DNA of 64,000 nucleotides, taken from positions 186,001-250,000 of the forward strand of contig NZ_FOYS01000001.1 in the NCBI RefSeq assembly GCF_900115785.1, read 5' to 3'. Below are positions 42,719 to 51,201 of the stretch, piece by piece. The notes beneath the pieces were generated by a model, which saw nothing but the letters and a program-made list of their open reading frames with translations, was not told the DNA's origin and did not search any database. Origin of the DNA: Halogeometricum limi (GTDB taxonomy: Archaea; Halobacteriota; Halobacteria; Halobacteriales; Haloferacaceae). A program made the translations under genes and the position numbers. Positions within the stretch are counted from its first letter, which is position 1; every line of letters begins with the position of its first letter.

Positions 42719-43051
42719 ATGTCGAATCACGAACAACGCCGAGACGCGAAAACAGACGACGACGAACACCGCCAACCACTACGAAGACAAGAGGATGTAC
42801 GCGACCGCACCCACGAAGACCGGGCGATGGCCGGCGACCCCGACGGGCGGCTTGGTGACCTGGATAACGCACTCGAAACCCATGCGTATCCGACCACGAC
42901 GAACGAACTGGTCGAGTCCTACGGCGACTCTCGGATCGAAACTCAGCAGGGGACGGAATCTCTCGAAGATGTGCTCGCCTCGACCGACGACCAGACGTTC
43001 GTCTCCGCCGACGACGTTCGAAGTCGGATACTGGGACTGATACACCGGTAG
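42719..43051 (+). CDS. DUF5789-like protein (paralogue)
   Basis: The 110-residue protein consists of a very polar N-terminal third (Asp/Arg/Glu-rich) and a C-terminal domain HAYPTTTNELVESYGDS...TESLEDVLA...SADDVRSRIL. This matches the gene at 19906 in order and spacing: HEYPATTEELIEAFGDQ...SEQLADVLA...NADDARNALL. ATG at 42719 lies about 25 bp after a TATA-like TTATTTC (42690-42696), consistent with leaderless transcription. A shifted frame starting at 42714 is not acidic and is rejected. Function unknown. Confidence 0.75.
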   Translation: MSNHEQRRDAKTDDDEHRQPLRRQEDVRDRTHEDRAMAGDPDGRLGDLDNALETHAYPTTTNELVESYGDSRIETQQGTESLEDVLASTDDQTFVSADDVRSRILGLIHR

Positions 43052-43175
43052 CGACCGCGACCAGACCACCCCCGTCTCGCTGTTCGGCACGGTCCGTTCT
43101 CCGCTCGCAACGGCTCACCGTCTCTGTGAGAAGCAGTATCGACGACCGTCCGAGTGCGTCGACTACCCCAACCGT

Positions 43176-43475
43176 CTACATCCAGAGCAACTGCGCGTGC
43201 CGCGTCTCGCCCACGTCCAGCACCGTCTCCTCGTCGACGATTCCGGCGTCGACGGCGACTTCGACGGCCTCCTCGCCGACGATGTTGGCCACGGTGGCCC
43301 GGGTGAGACTGTCGACGACGGCGTCGGCGTCCGCCTCGCTGGCCTCCTCGCCGCCGTAGAACTCCTCCGTTACTTCGAGCGACACCGGACCGTCTTCGTA
43401 CGTCTCGCCGAGGCAGTCTCGGTCGCAGACGGAGACGAGCAGTCCCTCGGGCGTCTCTCGCTCTCGCAGGAGCAT
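43176..43475 (-). CDS. DUF424 family protein
   Basis: The 99-residue protein reads MLLRERETPEGLLVSVCDRDCLGETYEDG..., matching the archaeal DUF424 family, which often sits with translation genes and is thought to bind RNA; there is no tested role I can cite. Two cysteines (VCDRDCLG) are near the start of the domain. Its ATG overlaps the stop codon of the TPR gene (ATGA at 43472-43478 region; ATG 43473-43475), so the pair is translationally coupled. Start codon choice is unambiguous on that basis. Confidence 0.85.
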   Translation of the reverse strand: MLLRERETPEGLLVSVCDRDCLGETYEDGPVSLEVTEEFYGGEEASEADADAVVDSLTRATVANIVGEEAVEVAVDAGIVDEETVLDVGETRHAQLLWM

Positions 43476-44221
43476 CACCGCTCCTCGACGAGTTCCTGTT
43501 CGCGTTGCTGTCGAATCTCGTTCGCCTGCTGTTGGACCTGTTCGGCCTCGTCCTCGCGCCCTAAGTCCTCCAGTGCGCGAACCTTCTCCTCCAACACGTC
43601 GGCGTTGCGCATTCCCAGCCGAATCGCGTTGTCGAAGGCGTTGACGGCGTCCTCGCTCAGACCGCGTTCCTGCAGGAAGAACCCGCGGTTGTACCACGCC
43701 TGCGCGAAGCGGGGGTCTATCTCGACCGCACGCTCTGCGTGGTGGAGTGCCTCTTCGGTCTCGCCGAACTGCCAGAGCGCGTAGGCGAGGTTCGTCTCCG
43801 CGGACGCGGCGTGCTCGGAGTCGTCGTCGATGCGGAGGGCCTCCTTGTAGGAACCGATGGCCTCGTCGAACTCCTCCAGTTGGGCGTGTGCGGCCCCCTT
43901 GTTCACCCACGCCTCCTGGGCTTCCAGCGAGTCCTCGTCGGCGAACTGCGCGGCGCGTTCGAACGTCTCCGTGGCCTCCTCGAACCGGTTTATCTGCATG
44001 TACGAGAGGCCGACGTCGACGAGTTGTTCGACGTCGACTTCGTCGCTCGCGATGTTTCGTTCGTCGAGTTCGTCGGCGACGACCCGCGTGTCGACGGGGT
44101 CAACCTTCGCCGGGTCGACGTTCAGTTCCGGCGGGTCGAGCGTGAACTCGTCGTAGTCCTCGCTGAACCCCTGTCCCTCTGAGAAACGATGGGGTCTGTC
44201 TCGCTCGCCGTCTTCTGCCAT
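43475..44221 (-). CDS. TPR-repeat protein
   Basis: The 248-residue acidic protein has four to five tetratricopeptide repeats between about residues 60 and 215, each about 34 residues with the usual G-Y/A-x-x-x-x-P pattern (for example LSYMQINRFEEATETFERAAQFA, NRGFFLQERGLSEDAVNAFDNAI). A leading segment of about 60 charged residues and a Gln/Glu-rich coiled C-terminus flank the repeats. TPR proteins bind partner proteins; the DUF424 gene is translated from the same transcript by overlap, hinting at a joint role. It is divergent from the thpR gene. Confidence 0.85.
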   Translation of the reverse strand: MAEDGERDRPHRFSEGQGFSEDYDEFTLDPPELNVDPAKVDPVDTRVVADELDERNIASDEVDVEQLVDVGLSYMQINRFEEATETFERAAQFADEDSLEAQEAWVNKGAAHAQLEEFDEAIGSYKEALRIDDDSEHAASAETNLAYALWQFGETEEALHHAERAVEIDPRFAQAWYNRGFFLQERGLSEDAVNAFDNAIRLGMRNADVLEEKVRALEDLGREDEAEQVQQQANEIRQQREQELVEER

Positions 44222-44311
44222 GCGGCGCGCTTGGGTGTCGAGACGGTTAAGAACTACGTCACACGGCTGTCAGCCCCGAACGTTGAACCGCTCGGCGTCC
44301 GTCTTTCCCCC

Positions 44312-44872
44312 ATGCGATTGTTCCTCAGCATCGACCTGCCCGATTCTCTCACCGACGCCGTCGCGACGGCCCAGGAACGCTTCGCGGCGGCCGAGAGCCT
44401 CCGATTCGTCGACCCCGCGCAGACGCACGTCACACTGAAGTTCCTCGGCGACACCGACGAAGAGCGGATTCCGGCCGTCGAGGCGGCCGTCGAAGCCGCC
44501 ATCGACGACACCGACGTCGGTCCGTTCGACGCCACCATCGGCGGGTTCGGCGTCTTTCCCTCTCTCGACTACATCAGCGTCGTCTGGGCGGGCGTCCGCG
44601 ACGGCGCGGGCGCGGCGGAGATGACGACGCTCGCGGAGGCAATCGAGCGCGAGACGGTCGGACGCGACTTCGACCCGGAGCGACACGAGTTCACGCCGCA
44701 CGTCACCCTCGCGCGGATGGACGACGCCCGCGGCAAAGAGGCGGTTCGGCGCGTCGTCCGCGAGGCGGACCCCGACGTCGGGACGTTCCGGGTGGCGGAG
44801 GTGCGGTTGAAAGAGAGCACGCTGACGAACGACGGGCCGCGGTACGAGACGGTGCGGCGGTTCGCGCTGTGA
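44312..44872 (+). CDS. thpR: RNA 2',3'-cyclic phosphodiesterase (LigT/ThpR)
   Basis: The 186-residue protein has both HxTx motifs of the 2H phosphoesterase superfamily: THVTLKFLG (about residue 34) and HVTLAR (about 131). It opens 2',3'-cyclic phosphates at RNA 3' ends to 2'-phosphates; archaeal LigT-like proteins may act in RNA repair or tRNA processing. ATG at 44312 gives [13 protein letters not shown], the typical start; the upstream extension lies in the divergent promoter region shared with the TPR gene. Confidence 0.9.
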   Translation: MRLFLSIDLPDSLTDAVATAQERFAAAESLRFVDPAQTHVTLKFLGDTDEERIPAVEAAVEAAIDDTDVGPFDATIGGFGVFPSLDYISVVWAGVRDGAGAAEMTTLAEAIERETVGRDFDPERHEFTPHVTLARMDDARGKEAVRRVVREADPDVGTFRVAEVRLKESTLTNDGPRYETVRRFAL

Positions 44873-44918
44873 GGTCGGTCGGCTCTCAGTCAGTTCTCAG
44901 TCGGCAGTTACTCGGCTA

Positions 44919-45857
44919 TCAGTCGGCGTCTCGGACCGCGTTCTCTTCTACCCCTCGAAGCCGTCCCCACTCGCGTCGGATGTCCGCGCGCTTGACGAGG
45001 GCGAACCCGACGAAGATTATCGCGAACCCGGCCACCGTCGTCGCGTCCAGCCCCGTCCCGCGGACCTGCCAGCCGACGACGGCGGCGAAGACGGGGATGA
45101 CGTACTCCAGCAGGCTCACCTCGACGGGGCCGACGTGGTCGAGCAACCAGAAGTACATGAAGAACCCGCCGGCGCCGGCGACGACGGCGAGGTAGAGAAG
45201 CGAGGCGACCGCCGCGGGCGTCCACTCGGCGGCGGCGACCGACTCCCACGGGAGGGCGGCGCTCGTCGCGTGCAGGACGACGGCGCCGACGAGCATCATC
45301 CACGCCTGCGTCGAGACGAAGGGGAGCGTCGAGTCCGCGTCGTGGGTCACCACCGCGCCGAGGGCGAACGCGACGGCGGAGGCGAGGACGAGAGCGACGC
45401 CGACGAGGTTCGAGTCGACGAGGTTCGCGGGGTCGGGGTTCGCGATGACGACGACGCCGACGAAGCCGATGAGGACACCGACGGCACCGACCGGCGAGAG
45501 GCGCTCTCTCGACGCCGTGAGGCGGGTGAGCGCGGGCGTGATGACGGGGATGAGACCGAGGAGGACGGCGGCGACGGCGCCGTCGACGTACACCTGCCCG
45601 GAGAAGAGGAAGGCGTGGTGGACGCCGATGTTGAGGACGCCACCGGCGAGGATGGGGACCCACTCCGCGCGCGCGGTCGGACGAAGTCGGTCGCTCCGGA
45701 CGAGTGCGAGGCCGAAGAGGACGGCGGCGGCGACGTCGAACCGGACTGCCGCGAACAGCGTCGGCGGAAGCGAGTCGAGGCCCACCTCGGTTGCGACGAA
45801 GGCGGTGCCCCAGATGGCGGACAGCAGTACGAAGACGGCAGTCGTCCGGTGACGCAT
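44919..45857 (-). CDS. EamA/DMT-superfamily transporter
   Basis: The 312-residue protein has ten membrane helices in two EamA repeats. The first begins [20 protein letters not shown] and the second around [15 protein letters not shown] permeases export amino acids, purines or other metabolites; no substrate can be assigned. An acidic-basic C-terminal stretch ([14 protein letters not shown]) follows the last helix. Start: ATG at 45857. It is convergent with thpR and divergent from the ribosomal operon at 46038. Confidence 0.85.
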   Translation of the reverse strand: MRHRTTAVFVLLSAIWGTAFVATEVGLDSLPPTLFAAVRFDVAAAVLFGLALVRSDRLRPTARAEWVPILAGGVLNIGVHHAFLFSGQVYVDGAVAAVLLGLIPVITPALTRLTASRERLSPVGAVGVLIGFVGVVVIANPDPANLVDSNLVGVALVLASAVAFALGAVVTHDADSTLPFVSTQAWMMLVGAVVLHATSAALPWESVAAAEWTPAAVASLLYLAVVAGAGGFFMYFWLLDHVGPVEVSLLEYVIPVFAAVVGWQVRGTGLDATTVAGFAIIFVGFALVKRADIRREWGRLRGVEENAVRDAD

Positions 45858-46003
45858 TCGTTCTGCGTCGAAGCGGTGGTCCGTCCTGAATGGCTCGGTT
45901 CCGGCACGACGCGTCGCGTCGCTCTGACGAGTGGCGTGACGAGCGGAATCGACCGTTCTCGGCGGCGTGAGGCGCGTTCTCTCCGGCGGAACCGAAGGAA
46001 CAA

Positions 46004-46010
46004 GATTTTA
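46004..46010 (+). promoter_or_regulatory. TATA element of the rpl39e operon
   Basis: GATTTTA sits 28-34 bp upstream of the rpl39e ATG at 46038, a strong archaeal TATA position for the first gene of the translation operon. Confidence 0.5.
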
Positions 46011-46037
46011 TGCGGGCCGAGGGTAGTTCCGAGTACC

Positions 46038-46190
46038 ATGAGTAAGAAATCGAAGGCCAAGAAGAAGCGACTGGCCAAACTGGAGCGTCAGAACAGTCGT
46101 GTCCCCGCGTGGGTCATGATGAAGACGGACATGGAAGTCACGCGAAACCCCAAGCGCCGCAACTGGCGGCGAAGCGACACGGACGAGTAA
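46038..46190 (+). CDS. rpl39e: 50S ribosomal protein L39e
   Basis: The 50-residue basic protein [30 protein letters not shown]... matches L39e over its full length, including the NRRNWRRS-type C-terminus ([14 protein letters not shown]). It lines the exit tunnel of the large subunit. It is the first gene of a group of seven translation and targeting genes ending with ftsY; rpl31e starts 3 bp after its stop codon. It is embedded in a longer artefact frame that starts far upstream. Confidence 0.95.
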   Translation: MSKKSKAKKKRLAKLERQNSRVPAWVMMKTDMEVTRNPKRRNWRRSDTDE

Positions 46191-46193
46191 CCA

Positions 46194-46472
46194 ATGAGCG
46201 CAAGCGACTTCGAAGAACGAGTCATCACCGTACCGCTCCGCGACGTGAACGCCGTCCCCGCCTACGAGCGTGCAGGCCGCGCGATGAAGCTCATCCGCGA
46301 ACACCTCGCACAGCACTTCTCGGTCGACGTCGAGGACGTGCGCCTCGACACCGACATCAACGAGACGGTGTGGGCGAAGGGCCGAAAGCAGCCCCCGAGC
46401 AAGTTCCGCGTTCGCGCCGCTCGATTCGACGAGGACGGCCAGCAGGTCGTCGAGGCAGAACCGGCTGAATAA
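46194..46472 (+). CDS. rpl31e: 50S ribosomal protein L31e
   Basis: The 92-residue protein has the L31e pattern ([35 protein letters not shown], then [31 protein letters not shown]). L31e is near the polypeptide exit and contacts SRP-type factors. It lies 3 bp after rpl39e and 2 bp before aif6, so this is a single operon. The haloarchaeal C-terminus is acidic. Confidence 0.97.
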   Translation: MSASDFEERVITVPLRDVNAVPAYERAGRAMKLIREHLAQHFSVDVEDVRLDTDINETVWAKGRKQPPSKFRVRAARFDEDGQQVVEAEPAE

Positions 46473-46474
46473 CG

Positions 46475-47140
46475 GTGCTCCGCGCCTCCTTCGCTGGCTC
46501 GGCGTACGTCGGCGTCTTCGCCTGCGCGACCGACGACGTGCTGTTGGTCCGCCCGGACGCCGAAGACGACGTCGTCGACGCGATGACCGCGGAACTCGAC
46601 GTGCCCGCCGTCCGGACCACCGTCGGTGGTTCCGGAACGGTCGGCGCACTCGCGATGGGCAACGACAGCGGCATCCTCGTCTCCGCGCGTGCGACCGAGC
46701 GAGAGAAGGAGACCATCGAGGACGCCGCCGGCGTCCCCGTGACGAAACTCCCCGGCCGCCTCAACGCCGCCGGGAACGTCGTCCTCGCGAACGAGGTGGG
46801 TGCGTACGTCCACCCTGACCTCTCCGAGGAGGCCGTCGCCGTCGTCGAAGACGCCCTCGACGTCACCGTCGAACGCGGTGACCTCGCGGACGTCCGGACG
46901 GTCGGTACGGCCGCCGTCGCGACGAGCGAGGGCGTGCTCTGTCACCCCAAGTCCCGCGAACCCGAACTCGAAGCCCTCGAAGAACTGCTCGACGTGACCG
47001 CCGATATCGGCACCGTCAACTACGGTGCACCGCTCGTCGGCTCCGGACTGGTCGCCAACGAGTCCGGCTACGTCGTCGGCGAGGATACGACCGGTCCCGA
47101 ACTCGGCCGTATCGAGGGCACGCTCGGGTACATCGACTGA
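46475..47140 (+). CDS. eif6: Translation initiation factor aIF6
   Basis: The 221-residue protein has the fivefold pseudo-symmetric repeat of IF6 (each with a G-x-x-V/L-x(8-10)-N-E/D-x-G pattern such as [45 protein letters not shown]). It binds the 50S subunit face and prevents early subunit joining. It starts at GTG 46475, 2 bp after the rpl31e stop, and belongs to the same transcript. The initial Met is therefore encoded by GTG. Confidence 0.95.
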   Translation: MLRASFAGSAYVGVFACATDDVLLVRPDAEDDVVDAMTAELDVPAVRTTVGGSGTVGALAMGNDSGILVSARATEREKETIEDAAGVPVTKLPGRLNAAGNVVLANEVGAYVHPDLSEEAVAVVEDALDVTVERGDLADVRTVGTAAVATSEGVLCHPKSREPELEALEELLDVTADIGTVNYGAPLVGSGLVANESGYVVGEDTTGPELGRIEGTLGYID

Positions 47141-47288
47141 CCGCCGCGCGTCGGTCTCTCTTCACGCGCACACGCGTTCTCTCTGCAGTGGCATCGCCGT
47201 CGGTCGCTCGATTCTCCTCGACGCTCGCGCTGTCATACTGCTCTCCGAGTAGGAAGATACTTCCCGCTCGCGGGCCGACGATGCGGGT

Positions 47289-47465
47289 ATGAGCCAATTT
47301 ACGGTGAGCGGCCAGTTCCAGAGCCGAGACGGCTACAGTTCGTTCGAGACGTCCATTGAGGCGCCGAACGAGAACGTCGCCCGTGACCACGTGCTCTCGA
47401 ACATCGGGAGCCAGCACGGTCTCAAGCGCACCCAGATCGAGATTTCGGAGGTGACCGCAGAATGA
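47289..47465 (+). CDS. rpl18a: 50S ribosomal protein L18a/LX
   Basis: The 58-residue protein (MSQFTVSGQFQSRDGYSSF...GLKRTQIEISEVTAE) matches the archaeal LX/L18a family, a small double-stranded-RNA-contacting ribosomal protein with a beta-strand start and a conserved SxxGSxHGxKR-type helix (NIGSQHGLKRTQI). Its ATG is at 47289 and its TGA overlaps the prefoldin ATG (ATGA, 47462-47465). At 58 residues it is the common length of haloarchaeal LX. The 148-bp gap after aif6 may hold its own promoter. Confidence 0.9.
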   Translation: MSQFTVSGQFQSRDGYSSFETSIEAPNENVARDHVLSNIGSQHGLKRTQIEISEVTAE

Positions 47466-47926
47466 TGGGTGGCGGTCAGCAGCAACTTCAGCAGCTCTCG
47501 CAGGAACTGCAGGCTATCGACGAAGAGATCGAGGAACTCGAAGGCGACGTCGAGGAACTCGAGACCGAGAAGACCGAGATAGACGAGGCCGTCGAGGCCA
47601 TCGAGACGCTCGAGACGGGGTCGACGGTGCAGGTCCCCCTCGGCGGCGGCGCGTACCTCCGCGCGGAAGTGCAGGACATCGACGAGGTCATCGTCGACCT
47701 CGGCGGTAACTACGCCGCAGAGCAAGAGCAGAACGACGCCATCGAGGCGCTTCACCTGAAGCAGGACTCGCTGGACGAGCGTATCGCCGAAGTTCGCGGC
47801 GAGATTTCGGACCTCGAAGACGAGAGCTCCGAACTCGAACAGCAGGCCCAGCAGATGCAACAGCAGATGCAGCAACAGCAGATGCAGCAGATGCAGCAGA
47901 TGCAGGGCGACGAAGACGGCGAATAA
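47462..47926 (+). CDS. pfdA: Prefoldin subunit alpha
   Basis: The 154-residue protein is two long coiled-coil helices joined by a Gly-rich beta hairpin (TGSTVQVPLGGGAYLRAEV, about residues 56-75), the prefoldin-alpha layout. It forms the hexamer core that hands nascent chains to the thermosome. The C-terminus is a Gln/Met repeat (MQQQMQQQ-type) encoded by a short CAG/ATG repeat at about 47853-47905, not seen in archaeal thermophile homologues I know. The ATG overlaps the LX stop codon. Confidence 0.9.
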   Translation: MMGGGQQQLQQLSQELQAIDEEIEELEGDVEELETEKTEIDEAVEAIETLETGSTVQVPLGGGAYLRAEVQDIDEVIVDLGGNYAAEQEQNDAIEALHLKQDSLDERIAEVRGEISDLEDESSELEQQAQQMQQQMQQQQMQQMQQMQGDEDGE

Positions 47927-47956
47927 CGCGACCGCCTCCCGCTTACACTCTTTCAC

Positions 47957-49408
47957 ATGTTCGATGGACTGAAGAAGAAGCTCAACAGTTTCCGCAAGGA
48001 CGTCGAAGACACCGCCGAGGAGAAGGCCGAAGCGGCGGCCGAAGAGTCCGAGGCAGGACCCGACGCACCCGCGGACGCCGAGACGGTCGACGCCGAGGCG
48101 ACGGACGCCGACGCCGCCGTCGACGGCGAGAACGACACCGACGAGACGACGGTCCGGACCGAGACGCCGGCCGACGCGGCGGACGCCGATTCGACCGCTA
48201 CCAAGGCCGACTCGACCGATACTTCGCCGGACTCGACCGATACTTCGGCCGACCTGGCAGACTCCCGACGACCGCCGGAGTCGGACCCCGAGGTGACGCC
48301 GGATACGGCGTCAGAAGGCGACGCCGACGCCGACGTCGCTTCGGCGGACGCCGCGACGGACGTTGCGGACGCCGCGGACGACCACCCCGACACCGCAGAC
48401 GAGGTGGTCGAAGACGGTGCCGTGGACGCCGAAGACGAGGACGTGCCGCCGCGAGAGCGACTCGCCTCAGACGCCGCCAGCGAGGCGCTTCAGGCGGGCG
48501 AAAAGGAGTCCTCCGGTGCGGGTCGACTGAAGCGCGCCGCGGCGTTCGCCACCGGGAAAGTCATCATCGAGGAAGAGGACCTCGAAGACCCCCTCTGGGA
48601 ACTCGAGATGGCGCTCTTAGAGAGCGACGTGGAGATGCACGTCGCCGAAGAGATTCTGGAGACCATCCGCGAGAAGATGATCGGCGAGTCGCGTAGACAG
48701 GTCCAGACGATGGGCGAACTCGTCCACGAAGCGCTTCACGACGCCCTGTACGACGTCATCAGCGTCGGGCAGTTCGACTTCGACGGACGGGTCGCCGAGG
48801 CGGACAAACCGGTCACGCTCATCTTCACCGGCGTCAACGGCGTCGGGAAGACGACGAGCATCGCGAAGATGGCTCGGTACCTCGAAAACCAGGGCCTCTC
48901 GGTCGTCCTCGCCAACGGCGACACGTACCGCGCCGGGGCGAACGAGCAGATTCGAAAGCACGCGGAGAACCTCGATACGAAACTCATCACCCACGAACAG
49001 GGCGGCGACCCGGCGGCGGTCATCTACGACGCCGTCGAGTACGCCGAGGCGCACGATATCGACGTCGTCCTCGGCGATACGGCCGGTCGGCTGCACACCT
49101 CGAACGACCTCATGGCGCAGTTAGAGAAGATAGACCGCGTCGTCGGTCCGGACATGACGCTGTTCGTCGACGAAGCCGTCGCCGGGCAGGACGCCGTCCA
49201 ACGCGCCAAGAAGTTCAACGAGGCCGCCGAAATCGACGGTGCGATACTGACGAAGGCCGACGCCGACTCCAACGGCGGCGCGGCCATCTCCATCGCCTAC
49301 GTCACCGGCAAACCGATTCTCTTCCTCGGCGTGGGACAGGGATACGCCGACATCGAACGGTTCGACCCCGAACAGATGGTGAGCCGACTCCTCGGCGACG
49401 AGGAGTAG
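47957..49408 (+). CDS. ftsY: Signal recognition particle receptor FtsY
   Basis: FtsY docks SRP54-ribosome complexes to the membrane. The 483-residue protein has a long acidic A-domain (about residues 20-180, mainly Asp/Ala/Glu with a short TDTS-type tandem) followed by the NG GTPase domain with TGVNGVGKT (about 291-299), DTAGR and TKADADSNGG. The acidic segment is much longer than in bacteria and is typical for haloarchaea, perhaps for interaction with the membrane or salt. It is the last gene of the operon; the partner ffh is at 51202. Confidence 0.97.
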   Translation: MFDGLKKKLNSFRKDVEDTAEEKAEAAAEESEAGPDAPADAETVDAEATDADAAVDGENDTDETTVRTETPADAADADSTATKADSTDTSPDSTDTSADLADSRRPPESDPEVTPDTASEGDADADVASADAATDVADAADDHPDTADEVVEDGAVDAEDEDVPPRERLASDAASEALQAGEKESSGAGRLKRAAAFATGKVIIEEEDLEDPLWELEMALLESDVEMHVAEEILETIREKMIGESRRQVQTMGELVHEALHDALYDVISVGQFDFDGRVAEADKPVTLIFTGVNGVGKTTSIAKMARYLENQGLSVVLANGDTYRAGANEQIRKHAENLDTKLITHEQGGDPAAVIYDAVEYAEAHDIDVVLGDTAGRLHTSNDLMAQLEKIDRVVGPDMTLFVDEAVAGQDAVQRAKKFNEAAEIDGAILTKADADSNGGAAISIAYVTGKPILFLGVGQGYADIERFDPEQMVSRLLGDEE

Positions 49409-49501
49409 TCTCGCCGCCCGTTCGTAGCCGTCCGCGCACCGACCGCGACCCCCGACCGCGAACCCCCTCGTTTCCACTCCAGACTCGACCGCCGAGTCGC
49501 T

Positions 49502-50116
49502 TCACTCGACGGCGACGCCGACGCCGAGTGCGACCATCACGCCGCCGCCGAGCCAACTCAACCCCGAGGAGAAGCGCGAAGACTCCAGTAGGCGGCCGAT
49601 TCGACCCGACGCCACGGCGACGCCCGAGAGGTACAGCGCCGTCAGACTCGCGTACGTCCCCCCGAGGAGAAACATCCGAAGTTCCGCACCGGAACCGCTC
49701 CCCGCGAACGTCGGGAGAAGCGAGAGGAAGAACAGCGCGACTTTCGGGTTCAGCGCGTTGACGAGAACGCCGCGGCGGAAACTCCCGTCCGCGTCCGTCT
49801 GCACCGCCGGGTCGAACTCGTCGTCGCGGAGGGCGGTGAGGCCGAGGTAGACCAAGTAGAGTGCGCCCGCGTACTTCACCACCCGGTACGCCGTCGGTGC
49901 GGCGCGGAGGAGTGCGGCGAGTCCGAGTGCCGCGGCGGCGGTGTGGAGGAGGACGCCCGTCGAGATACCGAGCGCGGACCGGACGCCCGTCGCTCGCCCC
50001 TGCATCCCGCGGGCGAGGACGTACATCGTGTCCGGCCCCGGCGTCAGGATGAGGGCGACGGCGACGCCGCAGAACGCGACGAACGTCGTGAGAGTCAGTC
50101 CGGCGGCGAGTTGCAT
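49502..50116 (-). CDS. LysE/RhtB-family amino-acid exporter
   Basis: The 204-residue protein has six predicted helices and the RhtB/LysE signature LTPGPDTMYVLARGMQGRATGVRSALGISTG in the first loop (about residues 25-55). Such carriers export amino acids such as threonine, homoserine or lysine. Start: ATG at 50116. It is followed on the same strand by nothing closely; the D-2-hydroxyacid dehydrogenase gene is 39 bp upstream, possibly one transcript. It is convergent with ftsY across 93 bp. Confidence 0.85.
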   Translation of the reverse strand: MQLAAGLTLTTFVAFCGVAVALILTPGPDTMYVLARGMQGRATGVRSALGISTGVLLHTAAAALGLAALLRAAPTAYRVVKYAGALYLVYLGLTALRDDEFDPAVQTDADGSFRRGVLVNALNPKVALFFLSLLPTFAGSGSGAELRMFLLGGTYASLTALYLSGVAVASGRIGRLLESSRFSSGLSWLGGGVMVALGVGVAVE

Positions 50117-50155
50117 CGTCGGTTCCGTCCCGCGTGAGGGACAAAAAGCTCCGCC

Positions 50156-51112
50156 TCAGGGCGACACTTGGTTCTCCAACTCCGTCCACTCGCCCGTCTC
50201 AGTCACCCGTTCGACGTTCCGCGCGAGGACGTCGGCGAGTCGCGTCCAGTACTCCGGGGTGTAGCCGGAGACGTGCGGCGTGAGGTAGACGTTCTCGAAG
50301 TCCCAGAGCGGATGGTCCGCCGGGAGGGGTTCGGGGTCGGTCACGTCGAGGGCGGCGGCGCGGAGTCGCCCGCGACGAACCGTCTTCACGAGTGCGTCGG
50401 TGTCGACGACGCCGCCGCGGGCGACGTTCACGAGGACGGCGTCGGCGGGAAGCGCGTCGAACGCGTCGGCGTCTATCAGCCCGTTCGTGGTCTCGGTCAG
50501 CGGACAGGCGAGGACGAGGTAGTCGGTCCGGACGAGTGCGGACTCCATCTCGTCGAACCCGACCACCTCGTCGGTCGGTCCGCCCTTCTCGGGCGTGTAC
50601 CGGACGCCGATGGTGTCGACGCCGAACGACTCCAGTCGGTCGACGACGGCCTGCCCTATCGCGCCGAGTCCGACCACCGTGACCGTCGACCCCTGCAACT
50701 CGCCGTACGCCTGGAAGTGCCGCCACTCGTGACGGTCCTGTCGGCGCATCCCCTCGTCCAGTCGGCGCGTGATGGTGAGCATCCAGCCGAGGACGTGTTC
50801 GGCGATGTTGGGGCCGTGGACGCCCGAGGCGTTCGTGACGGTGACGCCGCGTTCGCGGAGTTCGTCCAGCGGGAGGTGGTCGTACCCCGCCGCACCACCG
50901 GCGAACAGGTGCATCTCCGTCGCCGCATCGAGAACGTCGTTGGGCAGACGGATTCCCGTCACGATATCGGCGTCGCGGGCCGCTTCGAGGGTCGCGTCGG
51001 TGGTCTCTTCGTGTCTGACCGTCGCGTCCGGCAGTCGGTCGCGGAGGGCGTCTGCGTACTCGGCGGCGGGAACGCCGTGGGCGGACTGGTCGAGGACGAG
51101 AATCGTCGTCAT
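50156..51112 (-). CDS. D-2-hydroxyacid dehydrogenase
   Basis: The 318-residue protein has the two-domain fold of D-2-hydroxyacid dehydrogenases: NAD-binding VVGLGAIGQAVVDRLESFG, VNVARGGVVDTDALV with the catalytic Arg, DVTDPEPLP with the Glu, and the catalytic His in LTPHVSGYTP. It reduces a 2-oxoacid with NAD(P)H; the family in haloarchaea includes glyoxylate/hydroxypyruvate and phosphonate-type enzymes, not resolvable here. Start: ATG at 51112. Divergent from ffh (51202). Confidence 0.9.
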   Translation of the reverse strand: MTTILVLDQSAHGVPAAEYADALRDRLPDATVRHEETTDATLEAARDADIVTGIRLPNDVLDAATEMHLFAGGAAGYDHLPLDELRERGVTVTNASGVHGPNIAEHVLGWMLTITRRLDEGMRRQDRHEWRHFQAYGELQGSTVTVVGLGAIGQAVVDRLESFGVDTIGVRYTPEKGGPTDEVVGFDEMESALVRTDYLVLACPLTETTNGLIDADAFDALPADAVLVNVARGGVVDTDALVKTVRRGRLRAAALDVTDPEPLPADHPLWDFENVYLTPHVSGYTPEYWTRLADVLARNVERVTETGEWTELENQVSP

Positions 51113-51201
51113 CGTCTGTCCCGTCGGGTGCTTCCGAGAAAGCGTTTGGGCCGAGACCGACGGATAAAGCCTTTACACGGGCGGCGGCGTAGAGTGAGCC
51201 A

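Noticed and set aside
42714-43040. Open frame in a second phase across the DUF5789-like gene
   Set aside because: Translation is Lys/Arg/Thr-rich without acidic bias or recognisable motif; the 42719 frame has a clear paralogue.
47853-47905. CAG/ATG repeat as a non-coding repeat element
   Set aside because: It is in frame within prefoldin alpha and encodes a Gln/Met tail.
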